Source: Streptomyces sp. WM4235
GTDB lineage: Bacteria; Actinomycetota; Actinomycetes; Streptomycetales; Streptomycetaceae
Direction of reading: 5' to 3'
Assembly: GCF_001279725.1 (NCBI RefSeq)
Contig: NZ_LGDE01000304.1
Span: forward strand, 17,417-81,416
DNA: 64,000 bases
Shown here in pieces: positions 28,499 through 37,022 of this stretch (position 1 is its first letter; the number at the start of each line of letters is the position of its first letter). The notes below the pieces were generated by a model. That model worked only from the letters and a program-made list of their open reading frames with translations, had not been told where the DNA came from and ran no database searches. The position numbers and the translations under genes were made by a program.

Positions 28499-29212
28499 GA
28501 ACACCGCGTCGCCGACCCGCTGGTCGGTGACGTCGGCGCTGTTGGCCTCCTCGCGGGCGAACTTGACCGCCTGCTGGATCTTCTCGACCCGGTCGAGGAG
28601 CTCGTTCACGCGCCGCGCGGGCAGGGCTCCGGAGAACTTCACGGTGGTCCAGTAGCCGACCGGCACGTCCTCGTAGTACACCTCGACCTGCGCCGGGTGC
28701 TTCTCCGTGGCCTCGGCCTTCACGTGGTTGCGCGGGACCTTCTTCGTACGGATGGTGCGCACGGGGTCCGTCTTCCAGGAGTCCGTCGAGGGGTCCAGGT
28801 TCCAGGCCTCCGACGCGTCCAGCACGGGGAGCTTGCGCACGAAGGTGTGCAGGTCCGTGAGTTGCTTCTCCAGGAACAGCAGGTACGGGACGGGGACCTG
28901 GGGCAGCAGGACCTGGCCGTCGACGACGACGTCCGCCGCCGCGGTGCGGTTCGCCCAGTCCTTGGTCGCCGTCACGTCGAACAGTCGCGTGAGGGTACCG
29001 GCGGTCGCGCGCAGCACGTCCTCGGCCTTGAGCTGGACCCGGGTGGATTCCGGGGGCAGTTGCTCGCCCTCTTCGTCCTTGGGCTGGTACGTCCGCGAGA
29101 TGCCGGCCATCAAGGCGGGCTTCTGGACGTCCTGGTGGGCTTGCGTCAGTTCCTGGAGCGACTTGGACTTGACGCCCTTTTCCACGGCGATTATCTGATT
29201 CAGCTTCGGCAC
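28481..29212 (-). CDS. DUF7873-like conserved hypothetical protein, upstream of permuted tRNA-like genes
   Basis: 243 residues from a GTG at 29210-29212. It resembles proteins labelled DUF7873 in actinobacteria and their phages; recognition is moderate. The protein is soluble, rich in Lys/Glu/Asp, with helical N-terminal ('VEKGVKSKSLQELTQAHQDV') and C-terminal segments and a central part with 'VPVPYLLFLEKQLTDLHTF'. It has no cysteine, no signal peptide and no visible nuclease or ligase motif. Its codon composition is less extreme in GC than its neighbours. The stop codon lies inside a hairpin and two permuted tRNA-like genes follow within 52 bases on the same strand, suggesting co-transcription and a tRNA-related function (inference). 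Confidence 0.65.
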   Translation of the reverse strand: MPKLNQIIAVEKGVKSKSLQELTQAHQDVQKPALMAGISRTYQPKDEEGEQLPPESTRVQLKAEDVLRATAGTLTRLFDVTATKDWANRTAAADVVVDGQVLLPQVPVPYLLFLEKQLTDLHTFVRKLPVLDASEAWNLDPSTDSWKTDPVRTIRTKKVPRNHVKAEATEKHPAQVEVYYEDVPVGYWTTVKFSGALPARRVNELLDRVEKIQQAVKFAREEANSADVTDQRVGDAVFGYLFR

Positions 29213-29305
29213 GCGATCAACCTAGCAGCGGACTCGTCGTGGGCGCACGCGTGTTTCCCCGCCCCCGGGCGGTCGGGGGCGGGGCATCGGCGCGGGGCGC
29301 GTGGG

Positions 29306-30541
29306 TCAGGCCAGGCGGACCGGGAGGTCGAAGAGGTCGTTCTGGGTGAGGATCGGCTTGTTCCGGAGTTCCTCGGCCGCGACGGCGAGGCTCAGGTCGG
29401 GGAAGCGGGCGTACAGGGCCGGGAGGGCCACCAGGGCCTCCAGCCGGGAGAGCGCCGCGCCGGGGCAGACGTGCGGCCCGTGTCCGAAGGAGATGTGCCG
29501 GTTGGGGGTGCGGGTGATGTCGAACTCGCCTGCTGTCGCGCCGTGTTGGGCCTCGTCACGGCCGAGGGCGCCGAAGGAGACGATCAGGCCCTCGCCCTGC
29601 GGCAGGATCCGGTCGCCGACCTCGACGTCCTCGCTCGCGAAGCGGATCAGGACGTGTGAGGTGGGGGTGGACCAGCGCAGGGTCTCCTCGATGACGTTCT
29701 CCCACGGCACCTCGCCCTTGAGGACGAGGGCGCGCTGCTGGGGGTGGGTCTCCAGGGCGACGACCGCGTTGACGATCAGGCTGATCGTGGTCTCGTGGCC
29801 GGCGGCGACCATCAACTGGAGGGTGTTGGTGATCTCCTCGGTGCTGAGGTGGTCGCCGTCCTCCGAGGCCGCGATCAGGGCGCTGGTGAGGTCGTCGCCG
29901 GGGGTCGAGCGCTTGGACTCGACGATGCGGGAGAAGAGCGCGCCGAGGTCCGCCATCATCTGGGGGACTTCCTCGGGAAGCGTCTGGGTGGAGAAGAACT
30001 TCTCGAACAGCGCCTTGAGGCGCGGGTGTTCGGCGGCCTCGACGCCCATCAGCTCGCTGATGACGTTCATCGGGAGCGGGTAGGCGAACTCCGCCTTCAG
30101 GTCGACGCTCTCCCCCGCGGGCAGTTCCGCCAGCCGGTCGAGCATGCCGGTGGTGAGGGCCTCTATGCCGGCGCGGAGCTTCTCCACCCGGCGGACCGTG
30201 AGGGCCTGGGCGACCAGGGTGCGCAGCCGCCGGTGCTCGTCGCCGTCGACGGTGAGCATGGAACGGCCGGGGTTGGCGAGGCCGATCAGCGGCCAGTCCG
30301 GGGGGATCTCGCCGCGCTGCCAGGCCCCCCACACGTCGATGTCCTTGACCACTCTGGTGTCGGTGAGGAGTTTTCGGGCCTCGGCGTGGTGCGTGACCGC
30401 GTATACGCCGACACCGCCGGGCAGGACGACGCGTACGAGCGGGCCGGCGGCGCGCAGCGCGGCGCTCTCGGCGGCGAGGTCGGTGACGAACGGGTCGAGC
30501 GTGATGGCGGCGGGGCCGGCGTGGTCGATCGGGCACGTCAT
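29306..30541 (-). CDS. Cytochrome P450, CYP154-like (conservon)
   Basis: 411 residues. It has the I-helix 'AAGHETT' (246-252), an intact ExxR motif 'EETLR' (E286, R289) and the heme loop 'FGHGPHVCPG' with axial C359. It is therefore a complete class I bacterial P450 using ferredoxin electrons. The ATG overlaps the stop of the CYP157-like gene upstream (ATGA). In S. coelicolor, CYP154 and CYP157 genes are paired at the end of conservons, exactly as here. The substrate is unknown; characterised CYP154 members hydroxylate polyketides and steroids. It is the last gene of the conservon operon. Confidence 0.93.
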   Translation of the reverse strand: MTCPIDHAGPAAITLDPFVTDLAAESAALRAAGPLVRVVLPGGVGVYAVTHHAEARKLLTDTRVVKDIDVWGAWQRGEIPPDWPLIGLANPGRSMLTVDGDEHRRLRTLVAQALTVRRVEKLRAGIEALTTGMLDRLAELPAGESVDLKAEFAYPLPMNVISELMGVEAAEHPRLKALFEKFFSTQTLPEEVPQMMADLGALFSRIVESKRSTPGDDLTSALIAASEDGDHLSTEEITNTLQLMVAAGHETTISLIVNAVVALETHPQQRALVLKGEVPWENVIEETLRWSTPTSHVLIRFASEDVEVGDRILPQGEGLIVSFGALGRDEAQHGATAGEFDITRTPNRHISFGHGPHVCPGAALSRLEALVALPALYARFPDLSLAVAAEELRNKPILTQNDLFDLPVRLA

Positions 30542-31776
30542 CGGAGGGCTCCAAGGGCGGGGGTCGGTGTGTAGGTCACGGGGAGTGCGGACAGTCCGCG
30601 CAGCCAGGGCGACGGACGCCGGGCGAGATCGTTCGCGGGCACGGCGAGGTCCACGTCGGGGAGCCGGTCGAGGAGCACCTCGATGCCGGTCCTCGCGATG
30701 GCCTCGGCGACCTCCTGGGCCGGGAAGGGGCAGCGGTGTTCCCCGTGGCCGAAGGAGAAGAAGGCGTTGTTGCCGCCGGTGAGGGCGCCCGCGTCGGTGC
30801 GCACGTGCGGGTCGGAGTTGGCGGCGGCGAGGCCCAGCAGGAGCATGTCGCCCTCCGCGATGCGCCGGCCTCCGAGGTGGGTGTCCCTGGAGGCCCAGCG
30901 GCCGGCCACGTTCTGGGTGGGGGTGTCCTCCCAGAGGACCTCGTTCATGGCTTCGCCGACGCTGTGCCGGCCGCCCGCGAGGGAGGCGGCGAACCGGTCG
31001 TCGGTGAGCATCAGGCGCAGGGTATTGCCGATCCAGTCGGCGGTGGGCTGGTGGCCGGCGGCCATCATGACCATCAGGTCCTGGGCGATCTCGTCCACGG
31101 TGAAGCCGGCCTGGTTGGCGAGCATCCGGGAGGCCACGTCGGGGCCGGGCGCGGCGGACTTCGCGGCGAGCAGCGCGTACATGGACTCGCCGAGGTGACG
31201 CTGGCCCTCCAGGGCGCCCTCCCGCCCGTTGATCATGTCGTTCATGGCGGTGACGAGGCCGGGGCCCTGCGCGTCGGAGAATCCGTAGATGCGGGCGAGG
31301 ACGCGCAGGGGCAGCAGCATGGCGTACTCGCCGACGATGTCGCACGCCCCCTTGCCGCAGAGCTGGTCGATCAGCTCATCGGCGAACCGTTCGGCGTGAC
31401 CCTTGAGTTCGAAGGGGTCGACGGACTCCAGCGCGTCGGAGATGACGGCCGCGCGCTCGCGGTGGCGCTCGCCCACGGTGTACAGGATGGAGGGCTGCTT
31501 GCGGCCGATCATCGGAAGGAGCGGCCAGTCGGCGGGGATGCGGTCCCACTGGTTCCACAGGTCGGAGTCGCGGGAGAAGAGCTGCGGGTCACTGGTGACC
31601 TGGTGCAGTTCGCGGTAGCCGAGGACCAGCCAGGCCGGCACGTCGCCGTCGAGCACGACCGGTGCGACGGAGCCGTGGTCGCGCCGCATCTCGCGGTACA
31701 GCTCGACGGGGTCGGTCTGGAACCGGGGCCCGCCGAGGTAGACGGGCTGCGGCTCGCGGGCGTCGGGGGTGGTCAC
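30538..31776 (-). CDS. Cytochrome P450, CYP157-like with altered ExxR motif (conservon)
   Basis: 412 residues from a GTG overlapping the GTPase stop. The heme loop 'FGHGEHRCPF' with C349 is intact and the I-helix is 'MAAGHQPT' (238-245). The K-helix motif, nearly invariant as E-x-x-R, here reads E279-V-L-W282: the arginine is replaced by tryptophan. This is a known oddity of the CYP157 family and supports that assignment. How such proteins keep the heme pocket stable, and whether they are active alone, is unresolved. The protein is coupled to the CYP154-like gene downstream. Confidence 0.92.
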   Translation of the reverse strand: MTTPDAREPQPVYLGGPRFQTDPVELYREMRRDHGSVAPVVLDGDVPAWLVLGYRELHQVTSDPQLFSRDSDLWNQWDRIPADWPLLPMIGRKQPSILYTVGERHRERAAVISDALESVDPFELKGHAERFADELIDQLCGKGACDIVGEYAMLLPLRVLARIYGFSDAQGPGLVTAMNDMINGREGALEGQRHLGESMYALLAAKSAAPGPDVASRMLANQAGFTVDEIAQDLMVMMAAGHQPTADWIGNTLRLMLTDDRFAASLAGGRHSVGEAMNEVLWEDTPTQNVAGRWASRDTHLGGRRIAEGDMLLLGLAAANSDPHVRTDAGALTGGNNAFFSFGHGEHRCPFPAQEVAEAIARTGIEVLLDRLPDVDLAVPANDLARRPSPWLRGLSALPVTYTPTPALGALR

Positions 31777-32402
31777 GGGGCGGGCTCCGGGGTCTTGGCC
31801 ATGACGGCCTTCTGAAGGTGTTGTACGAGGGAGATCAGGACGTGCTTGCCGGACTCGCGGGAGCGGGCGTCGCAGAACACGAGCGGCACCTCGTCCGGCA
31901 GGTCGAGGGCCTCCCTGATGTCCTCGGGGGTGTGGACGGGTCCACCGAAGTCGTTGCAGGCCACCACGAAGGGCGTGCCGTGGTGTTCGAGTCGGTCGAT
32001 GGCGTACCAGGAGTCCGCGAGCCGTCGGGTGTCGACGAGGACGACGGCGCCGAGGGTGCCGGCGAAGAGCCGGTCCCACAGGAACCAGAACCGTTCCTGG
32101 CCGGGGGCGCCGAAGAGGTACAGCACGTTGCGCGCGTCGAGGGTGATCCGGCCGAAGTCGAAGGCGACGGTGGTGGCCGTCTTGGCGGCGACGCCGGCGG
32201 TGTCGTCGACGGACTCACCGGCCTTGGTCATCGTCTCCTCGGTGTTCAGCGGACGGATCTCGCTGACCGAGCGGACCATCGTGGTCTTGCCGACGCCGAA
32301 TCCGCCGACAATGACGATCTTCAGGCCGTTGTCGGCGGTGCTGTCGAGGGTCTGGCGAGGCTGCCGCGGTTCGGGGGACGCGTCAGAGATTGCGGAGTCC
32401 AA
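31773..32402 (-). CDS. cvnD: Conservon small GTPase (CvnD-like)
   Basis: 209 residues from a TTG at 32400-32402, overlapping the end of the DUF742 gene by 20 bases. The P-loop 'GGFGVGKTT' is at 33-41, a switch II 'FGAPGQERFWF' follows the strand 'NVLYLF', and 'ACNDF' replaces the usual NKxD. This is the MglA/Ras-like ATP/GTP-binding CvnD family. With the roadblock and DUF742 proteins it forms a membrane-linked complex controlled by the sensor kinase, comparable to eukaryotic G-protein modules. Conservons affect antibiotic production and aerial growth in S. coelicolor. Confidence 0.92.
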   Translation of the reverse strand: MDSAISDASPEPRQPRQTLDSTADNGLKIVIVGGFGVGKTTMVRSVSEIRPLNTEETMTKAGESVDDTAGVAAKTATTVAFDFGRITLDARNVLYLFGAPGQERFWFLWDRLFAGTLGAVVLVDTRRLADSWYAIDRLEHHGTPFVVACNDFGGPVHTPEDIREALDLPDEVPLVFCDARSRESGKHVLISLVQHLQKAVMAKTPEPAP

Positions 32403-32736
32403 CGAGCACCTGCTCCAGGATGTCGAGGTCGGGAAGGCGGTACGTCGAACGGGGATGGCGGGCGCTGATCCGCCCGGTGCCCAGCAGGTCGGCGAGCAGG
32501 ATCCGCACGATGGACACCGGGAGGCCCAGCTCGGCGGCGATCTCCACGACGGCCGTCGGGTACGGGCACATCCGCAGGATGGCCGCGTGCTCCGACTGCA
32601 TGCCGGGCACCGGGTCGCATTCGGCGACGATCAGGGTCACCAGGTCGAACGCGTCCGAACCGGAGCGGCTGCGGCCACCGGTGAGGGTGTAGAGCCGGTC
32701 CGGGGAGTCGTCCCGGCCCGGCCTGCCGCGGCTCAT
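32383..32736 (-). CDS. cvnC: Conservon DUF742 protein (CvnC-like)
   Basis: 117 residues with the DUF742 features: 'RLYTLTGGRSR' near the N terminus, 'DLVTLIV', 'EHAAILRMCPYPTAVVEIAAEL' (abridged winged helix-like core) and 'VSIVRILLADLLGTGRI'. It starts at an ATG overlapping the roadblock gene's stop. DUF742 proteins bridge the kinase/roadblock module and the GTPase; the helix-turn-helix-like core may allow DNA contact, though this is not proven. Confidence 0.92.
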   Translation of the reverse strand: MSRGRPGRDDSPDRLYTLTGGRSRSGSDAFDLVTLIVAECDPVPGMQSEHAAILRMCPYPTAVVEIAAELGLPVSIVRILLADLLGTGRISARHPRSTYRLPDLDILEQVLVGLRNL

Positions 32737-33134
32737 CCCCGGGGCCTGGCGATCAGATGCTCGCTCAACTGCTCCACCAGCTCGGACATGTTGTGGCCGA
32801 CGAGTCCGGCGTCCGCGTCCTCGGCGGCGACGAGCGCGAGATGGGCACCCTCGCCGGCCTCGACGATGAAGAGGATGCCGCCGTAGAACTCGGTCATGGC
32901 GGACCGGACGCCGCCGGTGCCGTCGCCGAACTCGATGGACGCGCCGTGCGAGAGGCTCTGGATGCCGGCGGAGATCGCGGCGAGCTGGTCGGCCTGGTCG
33001 ACCGACAGCTCGGGGGTGCGGCACAGCTTGAGGCCGTCGCGGGAGAGCACGAGCGCGTGTCGGGCGCCGGGAGTGCGTTCCAGGAGCCCTTCCAGGAGCC
33101 AGTTGAGCGTCTCGTCGGTGGTGGAGCCGGTCAT
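32733..33134 (-). CDS. cvnB: Conservon roadblock/LC7 protein (CvnB-like)
   Basis: 133 residues, a single roadblock/LC7 domain ('LNWLLEGLLERTPGARHALVLSRDGL' region, abridged; 'LAAISAGIQSLSHGAS'; 'LAIVAAEDADAGLVGHNM'-like end). Roadblock proteins act as GTPase-activating or scaffolding partners of MglA-type GTPases. Both ends overlap neighbouring genes by four bases, so the whole conservon is translationally coupled. Confidence 0.93.
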   Translation of the reverse strand: MTGSTTDETLNWLLEGLLERTPGARHALVLSRDGLKLCRTPELSVDQADQLAAISAGIQSLSHGASIEFGDGTGGVRSAMTEFYGGILFIVEAGEGAHLALVAAEDADAGLVGHNMSELVEQLSEHLIARPRG

Positions 33135-34681
33135 TCCGTGTTGCCTTCCGGGTGCGGGGGGTTCTCTGCGTTCGACGGCGCGGCCGACGCGCCGCGCACG
33201 GCCTGTCGGAAGCTGCCGAAGCGGGCGGCCGACCGGGAGGCACCGGTGGGCGCGGCCTTGCCGGGGGCCGGGCGGCCCTCGTCGGGTCCTTCGGGGTGGG
33301 CCGCGGCGAGCGTCTTGCCGCGTCGCCGTCGGGGCAGTGCGTTGACGCCGGGGCTCGGGTCCTGCCCGGTGGACGCGGGGTCTTCCGGGGCGGCGGTGCG
33401 CACGGTGGCCGGGGTGCCGGTCTCGTGATCCGTACGGTCCTTCGCGCGCCCGGGGTCCGCCGGTCCGGTGGCGTCGGCCGGGGGCCGGTCGTGCGCGTCG
33501 GGCCCGGTGGTGGCCGTCGTGGTGGTCGCGGCGGGTGTGGCGGCGGGCGCGGTCTCGTTCCGGGTACTGCTGATCAGGTCCTGGGGGATCATCATCAGGG
33601 CGCCGGTGCCACCGCGCGCGGAGGGCCGGAAGGACACCGTCAGTCCGTGTTTGCGGGCGAGGCGGCCGACGACGGCGAGCCCGAGACGGGTTCCGGAGAG
33701 CCCGGCCAGGTCCAGCGACTCGGCGGTCACGGCCTGTTCGGCGCGGCGCAGTTGCACCTCGCTCATGACGAGGCCGCTGTCCTCGACGGTGATGATGATC
33801 CCGGAGGGGACCTCCTCCACGTACACGTGGACCTCGGCGGTGGGCGGCGAGAAGCTCGCGGCGTTGTCGAGGAGTTCGGCGAGGGCGTGCATGACGCCCT
33901 CGGCGGCGTGTCCGGCGATGGCCGCGTCGCTGGTGGAGTGCGGGCGGACGCGCTGGTAGCCGGCGATTCGGCCCATGGCGCCGCGCAGGATCGACTCCAT
34001 GACGATCGGCTTCGCCCAACGGCGCCCGGAGCGGGCTCCGGTGAGGACGGCGATCGAGTCGGCGAGGCGGCCGGCCTGCGCGGTGCGGTGGTCGAGGTGG
34101 AGGAGGTCGCCGAGGACGTCCTCGTCGGCGTGCCGGTGCTCCATGTCCCGCAGGTCGGCCAGCATTCCGGTGGCGAGGGCCTGCATGCGGCCGGCCGCGT
34201 TGGCGGCGGCGGCCATGGCCGCGGCCCGTCCGGACTCGGCGCGCCGCAGGTCGGCGCCGAGCTTCTCGCGGGAGACGAGTTGTGCGGCGGTGAGGTCGTC
34301 GAGTTCGGTGGAGTGCGCGGTCGTCAGCCGTTCCAACTCCTCGACGTGCGCCTGGGTGACACGGCCGCGTTCGGCGGTGTGGGCGGCCGCGTCGCGGTTC
34401 GCGTCGGCGGTCAGCCGGGCGATGTGGCCGTCACGGGCGACGACTTCGGCGTTGAGGCCGGAGAGCCTGGCGCGCAGGAGTCGGGCGGTGCGGCTGTACC
34501 AGGTCACGGAGAACGCCGAAACCGACAACAGCAGCACGCCGGTGACGGAGAACCAGCCGAGTGGGACCCGGACGGCGGTGGGGGCCGCGGCCACCGCCGC
34601 CGTGCAGAGCGTCCCCGATGCCGCCGCGGTGACGAGCAGGGCGAGCAGGGAGGGGCGAAGGGGGGAAGGCGACGCCGTCAT
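33131..34681 (-). CDS. cvnA: Conservon sensor histidine kinase-like protein (CvnA-like)
   Basis: 516 residues from ATG 34681 (a TTG three bases earlier is possible). Two N-terminal membrane helices lie at about 10-30 and 40-60. A coiled-coil stretch covers about 65-170, then a phosphoacceptor-like region ('DVLGDLLHLDHRTAQAGRLADS') and a HATPase domain with N-box 'ALAELLDNAASFSPP' and G-box-like 'SGTRLGLAVVGRLARKHG'. The last 130 residues are a low-complexity Ala/Thr/Pro tail. It is the signal input of the conservon, with the extracytoplasmic part nearly absent, so sensing is probably within the membrane or cytoplasm. Confidence 0.9.
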   Translation of the reverse strand: MTASPSPLRPSLLALLVTAAASGTLCTAAVAAAPTAVRVPLGWFSVTGVLLLSVSAFSVTWYSRTARLLRARLSGLNAEVVARDGHIARLTADANRDAAAHTAERGRVTQAHVEELERLTTAHSTELDDLTAAQLVSREKLGADLRRAESGRAAAMAAAANAAGRMQALATGMLADLRDMEHRHADEDVLGDLLHLDHRTAQAGRLADSIAVLTGARSGRRWAKPIVMESILRGAMGRIAGYQRVRPHSTSDAAIAGHAAEGVMHALAELLDNAASFSPPTAEVHVYVEEVPSGIIITVEDSGLVMSEVQLRRAEQAVTAESLDLAGLSGTRLGLAVVGRLARKHGLTVSFRPSARGGTGALMMIPQDLISSTRNETAPAATPAATTTTATTGPDAHDRPPADATGPADPGRAKDRTDHETGTPATVRTAAPEDPASTGQDPSPGVNALPRRRRGKTLAAAHPEGPDEGRPAPGKAAPTGASRSAARFGSFRQAVRGASAAPSNAENPPHPEGNTE

Positions 34682-35138
34682 CAATCAAAGCCTCAAACCG
34701 GGGCGAAAATGGAAGAGAGGGTTCCTGTGGCAACGAGGCGTAACTATAGGAGAACCGTTGATCACTTTGGATAGCTCCTGACCACTATCACCCTGCGTAG
34801 TGGGCGATAGATTCCACTGTGCCCAGATTTGAACCTGATTGGGCTCGGTCACAATTCGTTTCCCCGGGCTACGACTCCCCGCGCGCCACGACCCCGTGCC
34901 GTCACGGCGGAACGCCGTCCGTCCCGCCTCGCCCGACTCCCGCCATCGGAGACTCCCGTACCGTCAGTGCACCGTGCGCCTGCGCACCGTGACGGTTCGT
35001 TCCCGAATCCGATCCGAGGAAGGCGCGAAGAATGGCACCCTGCGGGACGATCATCACATTGCGGCCATGGCATCCTGTGACGTCACAACTCGCCGGACGG
35101 GATCGGCGGCGGACGTCCGGGGAATATGGGGAAGGTCC
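34682..35138. other. Gene-free divergent promoter region, conservon / ATP-grasp operon
   Basis: This 457-bp stretch holds no supportable gene. Positions about 34730-34860 are markedly AT-rich compared with the surroundings and probably contain the conservon promoter on the minus strand. A perfect TGACGTCA palindrome is present near 35078, ahead of the ATP-grasp gene. No riboswitch or terminator was recognised. Confidence 0.5.
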
Positions 35139-36077
35139 ATGAGGCTCTGCTTCCTGGTGGAGGAGCACTACCGCCACGACGGCATGCCGAACGAGGTGAT
35201 CCGGCAACTGACGGCTTGGGGGCACCACGTGGACGTCCTGCGGCCGGGCGGCTCGCTGCTGCGCATGACGGACCTGGTGGATGCGGGTGCCCATGACGCC
35301 TGGGTGCTCAAGACCGTCTCCGGCGGCCCCGGGCTGACCCTGCTCGAAGCCGCCGCGGCGGCGGGGATGACGACGGTCAACGACGCCCGGTCCATCCGGG
35401 GCGTGCGGGACAAGGCCCTCGCCGCCGCCATCGGGCGGGTGCGGGGGCTTCCGTTGCCCCCGACGTACGCCGTGGCGCGGCCCGAGCTGCTGGCGGAGAT
35501 CCCGACCTCGGAGTACCCCCTGGTCGTCAAGCCCGCCGACGGGAGCTCCGGACGGTCGGTGCACCTGCTGTCCACCCCGGACCGGCTCGCCGCCCTGCTC
35601 CCCGAACTGGCGGGCGAGGGCATGCTCATCGCCCAGCCGTACGTGCCCAACTCGGGCACCGACATCAAGGTGTACTGCGTCGGCGGGGAACTGTTCGCCA
35701 CCGAACGCTGTTCACCGCTTCACCCCGACCGCGCGGTACACGAACGTCAGGTACCGCTGTCGGCCGAGGTGGCGGCCATCGCGGCCCAGGTCGGCGCGGT
35801 GTACGGACTGGATCTGTACGGACTGGACGTGCTGCTGGGTCCCGAGGGGCCGGTGGTGGTCGACGTGAACGACTTCCCCAGTTTCCGTCAGGTCCCGGAA
35901 GCGGCGGCCCGGGTGGCACGGGCGGTACTCGACCTGGCGCGGGTGGGCGGTGTCCGGGCGGAGGACCCCGCCGGACTCGGACCCTCCTGGCCGCAGCAGC
36001 GACCGTACGCGGCTCCGGCGCCGCTGACGGCGACCATCGGGGCACAGGTCTCGGCGCGAGCGGGAGAAGGCGTATGA
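35139..36077 (+). CDS. RimK-type ATP-grasp ligase, first of a tandem pair
   Basis: 312 residues. The frame is open from 34839, but ATG 35139 is chosen because homology-like sequence begins there and GGGGAAGG precedes it. ATP-grasp features: 'YPLVVKPADGSSGRSVHLL' (ATP-binding lysine), 'GEGMLIAQPYVPNSGTDIKVYCVG', and metal-binding 'GPVVVDVNDFPSF' (D/N). The N-terminal part ('VNDARSIRGVRDKALAAAI') matches RimK-like pre-ATP folds. Such enzymes join an amine to a carboxylate via an acyl-phosphate. A second ATP-grasp gene follows with an ATGA overlap. The substrate is unknown; no small precursor-peptide gene was seen beside it. Confidence 0.85.
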   Translation: MRLCFLVEEHYRHDGMPNEVIRQLTAWGHHVDVLRPGGSLLRMTDLVDAGAHDAWVLKTVSGGPGLTLLEAAAAAGMTTVNDARSIRGVRDKALAAAIGRVRGLPLPPTYAVARPELLAEIPTSEYPLVVKPADGSSGRSVHLLSTPDRLAALLPELAGEGMLIAQPYVPNSGTDIKVYCVGGELFATERCSPLHPDRAVHERQVPLSAEVAAIAAQVGAVYGLDLYGLDVLLGPEGPVVVDVNDFPSFRQVPEAAARVARAVLDLARVGGVRAEDPAGLGPSWPQQRPYAAPAPLTATIGAQVSARAGEGV

Positions 36078-36892
36078 GAATCGGTCTGATCACACCGGAC
36101 CCGGGGCACCCGCTGCTGGCGACGGCGGCGGAGATGCTGGGAGCCGAGCACGAGGTCCGCGTACTGGACCCGGCGGATCCCGGGGCGGCGGCGTGCGCGG
36201 CCACCGACCGGGCCGACGTGTACCTGTTGAAGGCGCGCACCCCGAGGGCGCTGGAACTGGCGCGCGAACTGGAGCGACAGGGCGCCCGGGTGGTGAACTC
36301 GGCCGAGGCCACGGAACGCTGCCAGGACCGCACCGAGATGGCGGAGTTGGCCCGACGCGCCGGGCTGCCCTTCGCCACCACGCGGACCTTCGGCTCGCTG
36401 GGTCAGCTGGCCCTGCACTCCACCGGACCGGGTCTGCCCGGAATGCCCTGGCCGGTCGTGGTCAAGAGCCGGCGAAGCCGCAAGGGCGACCTGGTGGCAC
36501 GGGTCGACGACGCGGCACGGCTGCGGAAGCTGGCCGGCGGCTGGGGCCAGGAGCCGGTCGTGGTCCAGGGCTTCGCCCCCAACAACGGCTGGGACCACAA
36601 ACTGTGGGCGATCGGCAACCGGGTCTTCACCGCGCTGCGCCGCTCCGAACTCGCCGACGGGGAAAGCTCCGCGGAGCACGCCCCGGAGGAACCCCGTCCG
36701 GAGTGGGCGGAGCTGACCCTGCGGGTCGGCGAGGTCTTCGGCCTCGACGTGTACGGGGTGGACGTCATCGACACCGGCGAGGGCACCCCCCTGATCGTGG
36801 ACGTCAACGCCTTCCCCGGCATCCGCGGCCAGGCGGGAGCCCCTGAGGCACTGGCCGCCCTGGCCGTGCGCAGGGCCCGCGGGAACGGCTGA
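36074..36892 (+). CDS. RimK-type ATP-grasp ligase, second of a tandem pair
   Basis: 272 residues, coupled to the preceding ATP-grasp gene. It shares the architecture: 'DVYLLKARTPRALELA', 'NSAEATERCQDRTEMAELA', lysine in 'WPVVVKSRRSRKGDLV', 'VVVQGFAPNNGWDHKLWAIG' and metal-binding 'PLIVDVNAFPGIRGQ'. The two proteins are clearly paralogous in layout but diverged, suggesting a heteromeric ligase or two sequential couplings (inference). The stop codon is inside the first copy of a 37-bp direct repeat. Confidence 0.85.
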   Translation: MRIGLITPDPGHPLLATAAEMLGAEHEVRVLDPADPGAAACAATDRADVYLLKARTPRALELARELERQGARVVNSAEATERCQDRTEMAELARRAGLPFATTRTFGSLGQLALHSTGPGLPGMPWPVVVKSRRSRKGDLVARVDDAARLRKLAGGWGQEPVVVQGFAPNNGWDHKLWAIGNRVFTALRRSELADGESSAEHAPEEPRPEWAELTLRVGEVFGLDVYGVDVIDTGEGTPLIVDVNAFPGIRGQAGAPEALAALAVRRARGNG

Positions 36893-36956
36893 CGCACCGC
36901 GCGGAAAGCCCGTGCGCGGCAACGGCTGACGCACCGCGCGGAAAGCCCGTGCGCGG
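36884..36956. repeat. 37-bp tandem direct repeat across the ATP-grasp stop codon
   Basis: The unit beginning AACGGCTGACGCACCGCGCG occurs at 36884-36920 and again at 36921-36956, identical except for the last base. Copy one contains the stop codon of the ATP-grasp gene. The head-to-tail arrangement points to a recent slippage or unequal-exchange duplication rather than an attachment site. Confidence 0.9.
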
Positions 36957-37022
36957 GGCCGGACGGGGGAAGGCGCCGTGTCCCGGCCGAACACGGTCGG
37001 GCATCGCGGTGAGGATCGCGGG

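Noticed and set aside
36884..36956. Phage or plasmid attachment site pair
   Set aside because: The copies are directly adjacent with nothing between them and no integrase gene is near.
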